The notes beneath the pieces are model-generated. The model was given only the letters and a program-made list of their open reading frames with translations. It ran no database searches and was not told where the DNA came from. Of a stretch of DNA of 64,000 nt, positions 1 to 10,612 are shown piece by piece. This DNA comes from Dugong dugon (Eukaryota; Chordata; Mammalia; Sirenia; Dugongidae): the NCBI GenBank assembly GCA_030035585.1, contig CM057468.1:55052145-55116144 (forward strand). The letters are read 5' to 3'. Position numbers and translations under genes: made by a program. Numbering within the stretch: position 1 is the first letter of the stretch; the number at the start of each line of letters is the position of its first letter.

Positions 1-225
1 TTAATAGTACTATGGCAAAACCCACACTTGGTATTGAGTAATAGAAAGAAGGCGAGGGAAGTGTGTGGGTTGATATCAATAAAAAAATCTTGATAGAGAA
101 GATGAGTAAACTGGTGAAGTTTCCCAATACATTAATGGGAAAGGAGATATTTTAATTCCTAACAAGCTGTATTTCCATTACTTAATTTTAATATTCCAAA
201 ATTCTTCTGTAGTAATATACATGTA

Positions 226-365
226 GGAAACCCTGGTGGCATAGTGGTTAAGAGCTACTGCTGCTAACCAAAAGGTGGGCAGTTCAAATCCACCACGCAT
301 TCCTTGGAAACTGTATGGGACAGTTCTACTCTCTCCTATAGGGTTGTTATGAGTCAGAATAGAAC
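226..365 (+). mobile_element. AfroSINE (tRNA-derived SINE)
   Basis: Starts with the family head (ccctggtggcatagtggtta). The Pol III A-box-like element (tggcatagtgg) and B-box-like element (gttcaaatcc) are both visible, followed by the conserved body (tccttggaaactgtatggga) and the tail region. The tail stops after gagtcagaatagaac and a T-run follows, so the usual end is missing or mutated. Confidence 0.93.
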
Positions 366-376
366 TTTTTTTTTTT

Positions 377-699
377 CTTAATGTCACAGTAGCATTGAGC
401 AGTTCCTTTTTTTTAGAAAATATTTTCCACTACTTTAGTCAATAAAGATGGTGATGTCCCCTCTCAAAAATCCATTCAGTATGTTACTGGATTATATAGC
501 AAGCAGCACAAGAGAATTGCCCAGAAATTATTTCAGTTCTCTAGCAGTTTGCAAAACAAAATTGCCCAGGAATAAAGTTAAGCTAAAAACTTAGAAAGTT
601 GTTCCTATGGGATTTATGTGGTAGAAACATATTATTATCTCTCAAGTTACCATGAATGTCTTCAAAATTATATTACTGAGGCTAGGAATTAGGAGAGTT
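377..699. other. Unassigned AT-rich sequence
   Basis: No gene and no repeat that I recognise. Short ORFs are stop-limited. Confidence 0.5.
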
Positions 700-830
700 G
701 ACTCTAATGCTGACTCCGATGATAAAATTGTGGTCAGAATGCATCATTTCTATGGGCAGTGTCTTCCATCTCTGTAAAATGAGAGAGGAGGCCCAGATGG
801 TCTTTTTCTTCTCAACTCTAAATAAAACCA
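700..830 (+). mobile_element. MIR SINE fragment
   Basis: Carries the MIR 3' core: an atctctgtaaaatgagag segment followed by the ggaggcccagatggtcttt region and a final ctcaactctaa. Diverged, ancient copy. Confidence 0.6.
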
Positions 831-954
831 TTACGTTTCCTGATTTCTAGAGAGCAAAACCAAATAATGTTATCAGAATGAAAATTATGTCCATCTGATG
901 AGTAAAACCACAGCATAGTTTCAGTGAGAGTTGCTGAATGAATCCAGTTATATG

Positions 955-1382
955 CTTTGTTGTTGTTAGTTGCCCTCCAGTAGCTCCAATTCATGGCGAC
1001 CTTACGTCTAAGAGAATGAAATGTTGCCCAATCCTGTGCCGTCTTCAGGATTGTTGGTAAGCTTAAGTCCATTGTTGTGGCTATTGTGTCAGTCCATTTC
1101 ATTGAGTGTTTCTCTTGTTTTCACTGGCCTTCAACTAAACACAGTGTTCTTTTCTAGTGATTGATCTTTCTTGACGATGCGTCCAAAGTGAGCTCGTTGA
1201 AGTCTTGCCATCCTCTCTTATAAGGAGCACATGGGTTGTATTTCTTCTAAGACTGATTTGTTCTTCTAGCAGTCATTCAATATTTTTGCCAGCACCAAAT
1301 TCAAATGCTTCTTCTGTCTGTCTTTTTCATCGTCCAGCTTTCACATGCATATGAGATGATTGAAAAGACCAACTGTATGTGG
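955..1382 (-). mobile_element. RTE (BovB-like) LINE, 3' fragment
   Basis: The 3' end of an afrotherian RTE element lies in reverse orientation, starting with the ttgttgttagttgccctcca tail. Read on the minus strand, the right part encodes the conserved C-terminal piece SYACESWTMKK, found downstream of the RT domain in BovB-like elements. The copy is 5'-truncated near 1382. The same regions recur at 48521-50245 and from 63152 onward. Confidence 0.85.
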
Positions 1383-1447
1383 GGCCCCACATATAGGTCA
1401 GGTAAAAACTGGTGCTCGCTCAAGTTCTGTATTTCACAACATACTGT

Positions 1448-1602
1448 AGGAGCCCTGGTGGCACAATGGTTAAGAGCTTGGTCGCTAAACAAAAGGTTGG
1501 AAGTTCGAATCTACTGGCTGCTCCTTGGAAACCCTATGGGGCAGTTCTACTCTGTCCTATAGAGTCACTGAGTGGAATTGACTCAACGGCAGTGAGTTTT
1601 TT
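1448..1602 (+). mobile_element. AfroSINE
   Basis: Full-length-like copy from aggagccctggtggcacaat to the tail gactcaacggcagtgag plus T-run. Both internal promoter boxes are present in diverged form. It lies about 65 bp beyond the truncated end of the RTE fragment. Confidence 0.95.
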
Positions 1603-2612
1603 ATAAGACGTGATTGTGTGTGGTGGCTGTATAATCATACCATTAATGAAGAAAAGAAGTTGTTGAAACTTTCTCTGTACTAAAATTTTATATATAGTGG
1701 TGTATTTTTCAATCCACTATCTTTTTTTCATGACCTGGGGTCTTAAGCAGCATAAAATATGTTATATGCAAAATCAGTAAACTGAGGAAAAGAGAAAGGG
1801 CATGTATTTTAATTATGGTGGGTGAAAATGATTGATTAAGCATTGAGTAGTACAAAACCAGTAGATGTTATGGGGCATTCAGTATTTTTTTCCATAGATT
1901 TAAAAAACTGAAAATTTGTTAGAGATTGTAAAACAGTTGTTGAATGTGACTTTTGGGTGATTAATAACTGTAATCTAAATTAAAATATAGTTTGCCAAAA
2001 GCATAAACAAAGAATATGACACTAATATAATGAACTTAGTAATATATATTTTGCTTGACTATTGACATACAATTTATATAACTATAAAAAATTCAGATAT
2101 TTGGATATGTATTTCAGTAGTCCAAAGTCATATTTTTAAGCCTAAGAGAGCCATTTACCTTTAATTGCAATCTACTGCTGCACACAGCTGGAAATTAGGT
2201 GAAAGTATATAGGAGAAAAATGAATATACAATTCCCAAAACTGAAAAAAAAAAAAAAAACAACTCTATTTTTATCTTCCATATGAAATAACCAATATAAA
2301 TGATAAAGTGGTCATTCTCCTCTCCTCCAAGAATACAATAATAACTAGGAGAAAATCTTTGTGACTTGTTTCCTTTTAACTATTTCTTCAAAAACTAGAA
2401 TTAATCCTGGTCCATGCACTTTATTCTGTTGCTTGTTAGTCTGCCACATAATGTGCAAAACTTATTTTGTCTTCAGTGATGGCAGCTCCGCATTTTGAAC
2501 TTTTCGATTTCAGAGTCCTGATCTTCTCTACTTCGTTAGGGTGAATGGCGCCTGATCTAGACAAATATAGGTGATGACAGATCTTACCGATTTTATTCCT
2601 TGTAATCTGCAA
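1603..2612. other. Unassigned AT-rich unique sequence
   Basis: No gene found. There is an A-run of about 17 near 2245-2261. A slightly more GC-balanced patch near 2420-2570 has no recognisable motif. Confidence 0.5.
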
Positions 2613-2743
2613 GGGAGCCCTGGCTGCTAACCAAAAAGCTGGCAGTTCGAATCCACCAGCTGCTCCTTGGAAACCCTATGGGGCAGTTGTACTCTGTCCT
2701 GTAGGGTCGCTCTGAGTCCGAATCGACTCCACAGCAATGGGTA
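2613..2743 (+). mobile_element. AfroSINE with internal deletion removing the A box
   Basis: The head gggagccctggc joins directly to tgctaaccaaaa, so the roughly 23 bp that normally hold the A-box-like element are absent. B box (gttcgaatcc), body and tail are intact. Similar short sequences flank it (ctgcaa / ctacaa), possibly a decayed target-site duplication. Confidence 0.92.
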
Positions 2744-3059
2744 ACCTACAAGGGAGACAGATTGAGGCAATCTGCTGTTTAGGATGCTATTTTCTAAGAC
2801 CAGTTTTCTTGTCAATTTTATTACATTAAATAAACACTTAAGATTTCTTCAATTACAATACTTTGCAAAAGGTCAATGGGACTTGGATTTAAATGATCAG
2901 GAAAACAATAATACATGAAAGGAGAGAGACAATGAAGACTCCTAGGAACAATCAATAATAACAAGAAGAAACAAAATGCAAACTCAAGAAGAAAAGGGGG
3001 TGGGAACAGGGAGAAAAGGTGGTAAGAATGAAAAATAAAGGCAGGAGGAAGAAAAGGCA
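2744..3059. other. Unassigned sequence, purine-rich
   Basis: No gene. The right half (2930-3059) is strongly A/G biased on the plus strand. Confidence 0.5.
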
Positions 3060-3211
3060 TTACAGTCAAGTCGATTCTGACTCATAGCGACCCTATAGGA
3101 CAGAGTAGAATTGTCCCATAGGGTTTCCAAGGAGAGGCTGGTCAATTTGAACTGAACTGCCACCCTTTTCGTTAGCAGCGGCGCTCTTAACCACTGAGTC
3201 ACCAGGGCTCC
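3060..3211 (-). mobile_element. AfroSINE
   Basis: Reverse-orientation copy from the tail (cagtcaagtcgattctgact) to the head (gagtcaccagggctcc). It sits inside purine-rich sequence. Confidence 0.94.
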
Positions 3212-3289
3212 AGAGGCGTGGAAGAAGGCTGAAAATAACGGTGATACAAAAAAAAAAAAAAAACCTAAAAATTGAGGAGGGATGAGAGG

Positions 3290-3515
3290 AAGCAACAAGA
3301 TGGAAGTCGGAAAAAATGATGAAAGGTAGAGCAGGAACACGAGGACAGAGTGGGGAAAAAAAGGAGGTCAGGGCTCAAGGAGAAAGCATTAAGCACAAAG
3401 AAGGCAGAAGAACAGCAAACAAAGAAGTAGGATACGAATGGAATGGGACCAAGTATCTCAATTATAAAGTGGGAGGAAAAAAGTGGACAGGCGGGAGGGA
3501 GGGAGGCAAAGAGCC
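3290..3515. repeat. Purine-biased tract
   Basis: About 220 bp with strong A/G excess on the plus strand, ending in a ggcgggagggagggaggc run. It explains the overlapping open frames here, which have biased composition and no domain. Confidence 0.6.
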
Positions 3516-3562
3516 ACTGGAGCCAAGTGATTTTGCTTTGTCTTTTACAAGTGGAATTTATG

Positions 3563-3742
3563 CCACTTGAATGGAGCTTGCAAATGGATGTGAATTATTT
3601 TACTGGTATCCTTCAAAGTCCTGCTGTAATGTTGTTAGGAATTTGGCAAAGAAGTGCCAGCCTTAACTAAGATTATTAGCTCCACTTCATATTAAACCAA
3701 GGCAGCTGAACTCACATCCATTTGCAAGCTGTATTCAAATGG
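3563..3742. repeat. Long inverted repeat (hairpin potential)
   Basis: The left arm (3563-3594) and the reverse complement of the right arm (3711-3742) agree at about 28 of 32 positions. The perfect core gcttgcaaatggatgtga lies in both arms, and the spacer is about 116 bp. It matches none of the AfroSINE, L1, RTE, MIR or MER families I recognise here. It could be an old palindromic repeat, a MITE or an exapted element. Confidence 0.8.
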
Positions 3743-4720
3743 AAAATAACTGGTAATAGTTACATTCGAAAAATTCTGGACATTAAAAAAAAAAGAAAGA
3801 GAAAAAGACTTATTTTTATTTAAAACAAAACACCCAAATCATATACTTATATGCTCAGTCTTACTGCTTTTGCTTATGGGTTTTTTTTTTTTTCCAAATC
3901 AAGTTGACTTAAATTTAGGTAGTGTCCTGAGAACTCTAAAAATTCTTGGAACATGTAAGTACAATTTGTACTAAGGAGGCCAAGTTGCTAAAATAAAACA
4001 AATTAAACCAACAAATCACAACTCTGTCTGAGTAATGAGTTTTTAAGATTGCTTTTGAGGAAAAAAAATCTGTTTATAGTTGCTGTTAATGACAATAAGA
4101 GTGATTTGCTACCTAGCAGGTCAAAAGAAATGAAAAGTAGTTCCTTAGTTTTGGCCTGGAACTTGAAAGTATATATTTGCTGTCATCTCAATTTGCTCTT
4201 TAATAGCTCCTGACCAAACTATCTGTGGAGTGAAGTTCTGTACCTTGAAGTTCACTTCTGTTTAAGTGTTCATTTTGTTTCTCCATGGGAACAAACATGT
4301 TGCCATGGAAACTGGGCAGCACAAAATATAGACAGTACAGAAAGCTTTACAGAAAGAATCGAGCTCATAACACAAAATTAACTACATAATACAAGTGCTA
4401 GCTAGGCTCTCAATATCTAGCAAATTATGGCAACTCTAAAAGAGTAGTTCAGTTCCGTGACTTTTCAAATTCAGGAATGATAAAACAAAAGGAAATTGTA
4501 CTGTTTTCTCATTGGAAAAAATGTAAAGGTTTATTTTTAACTAAAGAAAAATTAGAAACCACAAAAAACAGATTAATTGAGATGACTGGATGCATTGAAT
4601 AAAAAAGTTCAGTCAAAATTTCTTTTATATAATGAATATTCTTTGAACACTGTCATTGCCCTAACCCATATTACCTCTACTGTGAGGTGTGCTGGGCATC
4701 AGGGTCAGAGAAAGAGGAAA
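3743..4720. other. Unique, non-repetitive stretch
   Basis: No repeat family recognised apart from short A/T runs, and no ORF of note. The part around 4020-4400 lacks transposon signatures and contains the RFX-type palindrome at 4299-4312, which makes it the best candidate here for a conserved regulatory block. Confidence 0.5.
4299..4312. promoter_or_regulatory. RFX-type X-box palindrome
   Basis: The sequence gttgccatggaaac differs at one position from the palindromic RFX consensus GTTGCCATGGCAAC. A half-related motif, ctccatgggaac, lies just upstream (4281-4292). The match is direct; that it is bound in cells is inference. Confidence 0.55.
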
Positions 4721-4876
4721 CCCCATGTATTACAGAGTAGAACTGCTCCATAGGTTCTCTTGGCTATAACCTTTATGGAAACAAATCTCCAGGACTTTCT
4801 TTTGCAGCACATCTGGGTGGGTTTGAATTGCCAACCTTTAGGTTAGTAGTTGAGTACAAACCTTTTGTTCCACCCA
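4721..4876 (-). mobile_element. AfroSINE, older long variant
   Basis: Reverse copy of the variant whose middle reads ggctataacctttatggaaa and ccaggactttcttttgcagc. It ends at the head-side sequence tgttccacccaga. Confidence 0.85.
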
Positions 4877-6563
4877 GAAGAAGAGAAGTCAGCAGGAAAA
4901 AGGGGATTGGGACCAAGGTTCTAAAATGAGATGAGTAATGAGTGTCTCCAATCACAATATCCGAGAAGTAGTGGAACTGGGCTACTGGGCCAGGAATGAT
5001 TTATAAGAAATTGGACCTGGTGGGGAAGACATGGCAGCAGGAAGACCAGGCAGTGCTAGTTAGTGTTTTCACTCCAGACAAGGGAGCAAAAGGGCCGGTT
5101 TAGTAGGAGGCGGAGCTCTGGCCAGTGTCTGGGGCACAGGGTATCAGGTGCCAGGCCAGATACTAGTCTGGGGCAGGACCCCTGTTAAATAGGTGCTGGT
5201 TTTTCTCAGAGCACCAGTTACAGCACCAGAAGTAGAGGATGTTTGCAAAGACAGGCATCCTTCCAACAGGATGAAGTGACAGAATTGTCAGGTGGGAGAG
5301 CAGCTGTAGCTTGCTGGTTTCATGATGGCCCAGAACACTCCACAGGCACTCTGGACACTGGGTCCAGGAGTGCCTGTTTAATTCCAGGTTCTATTCAGTG
5401 ATTCTTAGTATATTGCCTCATTGCATTAGGACTGACTCAGAGCCTGGGTAAAGTAGAGTCTGAAACGTGAAGTTTGGGTGGTGCTGACACAGACGGCGGT
5501 TGAAAACATAAAGGAGACTTGATTTGCCAAAAATCAGTACACACATAAGAATTCTACATTTATTGTTCAGGGTTGGTACAATTGTATACAGGAAGAAGCA
5601 TTTGCAATTCCATTAGCAAAAAAAGAAAGTTCACACAGAACTCCCGTTTAGTTTAATGTCTTTAATAGTATGCAATAGTAGCAATTATTGTGAGCTATTT
5701 TTAAGCTATTTTAAGGAAATATCTGATGTGACACTGTCTTAGGCTGGGTTCGCAACAAAATAAACCTTTGTAAAAGTGTTAACATTTTTTAATAAGTGTC
5801 TAGATGCCATCTACTGACCTTGTGTTTTTAAGTCTCCTGCAGCGGCTCTTTGGCAGAAGCTAGAAGCTACTACAGACAACCAGTTTGAACTGAACTGCAG
5901 TTCATGAAGTCTGAGATCAAAGAACTTGCAACTCCAGCTTTCGGAAATAATGTGGTCATGTTGTGTGTGTCTCATTGTGCTTTTAATTTTATGGGATAAA
6001 ATAGGTCTCTGTGAAAAGCAGCACTCCCACCTATAAGTTAGAGCAAAAACCAAAACAAATTTTAAAGTAATAACCCAGTCTCTCCCATAGGTTGCATGTA
6101 AATTTTCCATGCTATAGTTATTGACGTGCTCTTACTAGTATAAAACAAAACATATGAAAATTAATTGACTGTTGTGATTTTCAAAGGAAGTAGAAATCTG
6201 AAAGAGGAAGGTGTGAGGTTAAAGGAAACATTGGAAAAATTAAAAATGGTACTGGAAGGTGAAGAAAGAAGAAAAGGAGGCTGATAAAGATTTTTAAAAT
6301 GAAAGTATTATTAAACTAGAAAACTTAACACAATGTATGATGCCCTGTTATGATTTGGAAGTTGAGACAAAAACTAAAAGAAATTGACAGCTTCTCTCTG
6401 GATACCCTTGTTCATAGTAGTCAGATAATTAAGTTTCCCCTTTTTGTGTTTATAGTTGTTTAAACATGAAGATCATTTCCAAGAAAATACCACCTGAGTG
6501 CGTCTCTACATGGCAAAATATTGTTTAGTTATTGCAGACGTAGTACACACATAGTCCACCACT
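4877..6563. other. Unassigned sequence
   Basis: About 1.7 kb without a recognised element or gene. A GC-richer patch at about 5000-5480 has no coding frame. The rest is AT-rich, and the small ORFs have no domain. Confidence 0.5.
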
Positions 6564-6951
6564 GGTTGTCATTTTGTTGTACTGTGGTGGCTTTTGTGTT
6601 GCTGTGATGTGGGAAGCTATACCATTGGTATTTTAGATACCAGCAGAGTCACCCATGGTGAACAGGTTTCAGCAACGCTTCCAAACTAAGACAGATTAGG
6701 AAGAAAGGCCTGGCAATCTACTTCCCAAAATTAGATAATGAAAAGCCTGCGAATAACAACAGAATATTGTCCGATATGGTGCTGAAAGATGAGCCCTTTA
6801 GGTTGGAAGACACAAAAAATACACAGTGGCCGCAACAACAGACTCTAGCGTACCAACGATTGTGAAGATTATGCAGGATCTGGCAGTGTTTCGTTCTGTC
6901 GAACATAGGGTCACCAAGAGTTGGAGCCAAATTGATGGCAACTAATAACAT
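6564..6951 (+). mobile_element. Internally deleted RTE: 5' end joined to 3' end
   Basis: The left part (to about 6824) matches what I recall as the RTE 5' leader (gtcacccatggtgaacaggt and following). It then jumps straight to the RTE 3' end (gtggccgcaacaacagactc), and the copy finishes with the family tail gatggcaactaataacatc. Nearly all of the endonuclease/RT ORF is missing. Having both ends but no coding region is the structure of a non-autonomous derivative, though a deletion after insertion would look the same. Confidence 0.78.
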
Positions 6952-7692
6952 CTCACACAGAATGCAGAAATCTCTCTGACAAAATACTGTTTAATTATTT
7001 CACTTTATTAATCCATGAGTTAAAAGAGTCATTTTAATTAGTAATATAAGTTTTAAATGCTGAGTCTCTTTAATGACAGATATTATGTACAGCGGCAGAA
7101 AGGACAGTCAAGGATGATTCCTTGTTCCTGGGTTGCTCAAGGAGGGGGTGGCAGTGTCATTACTGAGATAAGAGTTACAGGGAAAGAGCCAGAGCAAAGG
7201 AAAAGAAAATAAAAACCAAGTAAGGAAATGCCTTGCCTGCTATTACTGGATATCCAACAAAGTTTGTTTAGGCAATTGTCATTGTCTTCCAAGATCCCCT
7301 ATGTTTAAGGTCATACCCAACATGCCCTCACGTTTTCTACAATACAGCCAATAAAAGCAAGCCATAAAAATAGCCTTCTCAGTTACAATTGTGAGATGCT
7401 GTGTATTGTTGTATCAAAAATATGTATTGAGTACTGACTGTGTACCAGGTGCCATCTCCTCGCAGATGACTGTTTCCTCAGGAATGCCTGTGGTGTGGTC
7501 AGTCTGTCTTTTGATAATTCCAATTGACTCCTTCAAACTGAGTTGAGGAAGAGCTAAACCTTAACTACCATATCAGCACAGATCATATTGTCAGTTAATC
7601 GTACAGTATTTGTAATCAAATAGAGTACTTCATGGTTTCTCATTTTCAACATCTTTGGAAATTTTGTTGTATTTAAAGGTGTAGAATTATAA
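6952..7692. other. Unassigned AT-rich sequence
   Basis: No gene. Only a short L2/MIR-like end at about 7420-7455 is recognisable. Confidence 0.5.
7420..7455 (-). mobile_element. L2/MIR 3'-end fragment
   Basis: The short match tattgagtactgactgtgta, then ccaggtgcc, is the reverse complement of the common L2/MIR tail. Only about 35 bp. Confidence 0.4.
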
Positions 7693-7701
7693 TAGTTGCA
7701 G

Positions 7702-9077
7702 GTTTTTTTTTTTATATTTTATTGTACTTCAGGTGAAGGCTTACAGAACAAATAGTTTGTCATGAAACAGTAGTACACATGTTGTTTTATGACATTGGTT
7801 AACAACCCCACAACGTATTAACCCTCTAAATTCTCAAAAATTTTTTTTGGTGAAAATACACATAGCCAAAGATACACTGTTTCAAAAATTTCTACACGCA
7901 CAGTTCAGTGACATTGACTACGCTCTTCGAATTGTGCTGTTATTCTCACTTAAGATGAAGGCTTACAGAACAAAATAGCTTCTCATTTAACAGTTACTAC
8001 AAATGTTGCCCTATGACAATGGTTAACAATCTCACAACACATCAACAATATCCTTACTCAACCTTGGGCTCCCTATCACCAGCTTCCTTGTCCCCTTCTG
8101 CCTTCTGGCCCTTGTCACTGGACTCCTGTACCTCGTTAGTCTCATTTGGTTTTACGGGGCTGTCCACTCCCAGGCTGAACAGTGAACCTCGGAGGTAACT
8201 TCACCACTGAGCTAAAAGGGTGTCTGGGGGCCATACTCTTGAGGTTTCTCCAGTCTCCTTTAGGCCAGTAAATCTGGTCTTTTTTGTGAGTTAGAATTAT
8301 GCTCTACATCTTTCTCCAGCTCTGTCCAGAACCCTCTGTTGTGATCCTGGTCAGAGCAGTCAGTGGTGGTAGCCGGGCACCATCTAGCTGTACTGGACTC
8401 AGTCGGGTGGAGGGCTTGATAGCTGTGGACAATTAGTCCTTTGGACTAATCTTTTCCTTGTATCCTGTTCTCTTCATTCTCCCTTGCTCCCAAAGGGATG
8501 AGACCAGTGGAGTATCTTAGATGGCCGCTCACAGGCTTTTAAGACCCCAGACACTACTCACCAAGGTAGAATGTAGAGCACTGTCTTTATAAGCTGTGTC
8601 ATGCCAATTGAGCTCGATGTTCCCAGAGACCGTGGTCCCCACAACCCTCCGCCCAGCAATTCAGTCCCTCAGGAAGTTTGGATGTGTCTATGGGGCTTCC
8701 ATGACCTTTCCTTGTACAGGTTGTGCTAGTTTCCCCTGTATTGTGTACTGTCTCACCCTTCACCCAAGTAACCACTTATCTATTGCCTATTTAGTATTTC
8801 CCCCCACCCCTCCCATCCCCGGTAACCAACAAAGATTGTTACATTTTGTGTGTGAACTTTTTCATGGGTTTTTACGATAGAGGTCTCATACAATATTTGT
8901 CCTTTTGTGATTGACTTATTTCACTCAGCATAATGTCCTCCAGTTTTATCTATGTTATGAGATGCTTCACAGATTCATTGTTGTTCTTTCTCGTTGCATA
9001 GTACTCCATTGTGTGTATGTACCATAGTTTGTTTATCCATTCATCTATTGATGGGCATCTAGGTTGTTTCCATTGTT
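7702..9077 (-). mobile_element. 5'-truncated L1, afrotherian subfamily
   Basis: The T-run at 7703 is the reversed poly(A). The 3'UTR follows, and the last part of ORF2 is reached near 8890-9077 (reversed ggttgtttccattgtttag). It is co-linear with the 3' end of the L1 at 28638 and shares its 3'UTR layout. The target-site duplication tagttgcag is present at 7693-7701 and 9078-9086, so it is a clean 1.4-kb 5'-truncated insertion. Confidence 0.93.
7735..8038. repeat. Direct duplication within the L1 3'UTR
   Basis: The segment at 7735-7814 recurs in diverged form at 7957-8038, with shared gaaggcttacagaacaaa and tggttaacaa. The same double arrangement is present in the L1 at 28654 onward, so it is a subfamily trait, not a local event. 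Confidence 0.75.
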
Positions 9078-9087
9078 TAGTTGCAGA

Positions 9088-9747
9088 TTTTTAAAAGTAA
9101 AGTTTTAAAATTTCATTAAAAACTTATAGGTATAATTGTACCCAGTAATAGGTGTTTCTTTCTGTGGATAATCTATTAATTTTTCAATTAAGAGCTTACT
9201 TTTACTGAAATTTGTCCATAGGTACCCATGAATGAAAGGTCTGAAAATGGATTTGACTTACAAAACCGTAAGTACATACTTCCCATAACGTATAAAAAGA
9301 AGTGTTTTGTCCTGGTGTATTTTATGTTAACTTTAACACTTCTATTTTTTAAAATGATGAGTCATTTCCTCTGTCTGGGGGATGACTGTGAGTGGTAAAA
9401 GTCTGGGTGAATTTGTTAAGGTCACTGAAATTTGTTAGAGTACAGGATCCACATTCAGTTTCTAGTTTCATCTTGATTTTAAAATAAAGTGGTGATGTTA
9501 TTATGATAAATCAACAAAGGAATGATAGACACAGTAGGTGGACATATAAATGTTCCCCCTGTTAACTATTTTCAGTAGAAATTAGTGCTATCCCAGACCT
9601 TGGATTTTTGAAATGCTGCTCTATGGGTCTGTGATGGACCTAGATTCTTTCTAAGGCACTGCCTCCTGGATTAGTCTTTGGTCAATTTGCACATGCAAGA
9701 ACAAGAATTTATGTTAAAGAGTGATTTCATGTTGTAACAAAAGTGAT
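9088..9747. other. Unassigned sequence
   Basis: No gene or clear repeat recognised. Confidence 0.5.
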
Positions 9748-10163
9748 TGTCTTAGTTATCGAGTGCTGCTGTAACAGAAATACCACAAGTGGGTGGCTTT
9801 AACAAACAGAAATTTATTTTCTTACAGTTTAGGAGGCTAGAAGTCCAAATTCAGGATGCCATTTCTAAGGGAAGACTTTCTCTCTCTGTCAGTTCTAGGG
9901 GAAGGTCCTTGTCTCTTCCTACTTTCTGCTCCTGGGTGATCTTCATGTGGCTTGGCATATGTCTTCCCCATCTCTCCTCTGCTCACTTATTTAATCTCTT
10001 TTATTATATCTCAAAAGAGATTGACTCAAGATATACCCTACGCTAATCCTGCCTCATTAACATAACAAGGACAACCCATTCCCAAACAGGAGTATAACCA
10101 CAGGCATAGAGGTTAAGATTTATAGCACATATTTTGAGGGGACATAATTCAATCCGTAACAGT
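9748..10163 (-). mobile_element. MLT1-type (ERVL-MaLR) LTR
   Basis: It opens with the reversed MaLR end (gtcttagttatcgagtgctg). The typical cagaaatttattttcttaca segment follows, and it closes with the reversed start (gaggggacataattcaatcc). Length about 415 bp, no internal region. The exact subfamily is not resolved. Confidence 0.82.
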
Positions 10164-10239
10164 GATGCTAAAAACAATGTATGCATCTATCCCAATCTTT
10201 AACTCAGTATCTTAAGGGGAATAAATACGGGCCTACCTA

Positions 10240-10393
10240 CCATAACTAATAACTATTGTGACCTTGAGAAATTTACTCAGTTTTTTTTGGCCTCAGGATT
10301 CTCATCTGTAAAAGGGAATTCTGATACCTCCTGTATGTATTTGTTGTGAAGATTAAATTATAAAGCATATTAAATGTGGTAAAATTTGTAAAC
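10240..10393 (+). mobile_element. MIR fragment
   Basis: The MIR core signature is present: cctcaggattctcatctgta, then aaagggaattctgat, then ttgttgtgaagattaaatta. Confidence 0.75.
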
Positions 10394-10612
10394 TTGTTGC
10401 TGTTGAGTAAATTCTGACTCATGGTAACCCCATGTGTGTCAGAGTAGTGCTCCGTAAGTTTTTCGATGCTTTATTTTTCGGAAGTTGATCACCAGACCTT
10501 TCTTCTGAGGTGTATCTGGATAGACTCAAAGAAGTTTGAAATTCCTGTGGATCATTGTTCTACTCTGACACACACGGGTCACCCTGAGTTGTAGCCGACT
10601 TGACAGCAACAG
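10394..10612. mobile_element. Two AfroSINE pieces in head-on inverted arrangement
   Basis: The first part (10394-10530) is a minus-oriented AfroSINE starting at its tail (ttgctgttgagtaaattctg). The second (10556-10612) is a plus-oriented tail ending gccgacttgacagcaacagg. The two tails are complementary over about 50 bp with some mismatches, so the segment can fold back on itself. Confidence 0.8.

Noticed and set aside
226-365. Possible tRNA genes at A/B-box-like sequences
   Set aside because: These boxes belong to AfroSINEs. None of the copies can fold as a complete tRNA with an anticodon arm.
3316-3570. Charged 84-codon frame
   Set aside because: Located in purine-rich low-complexity sequence. 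The Lys/Glu/Gly-rich composition is explained by base bias.
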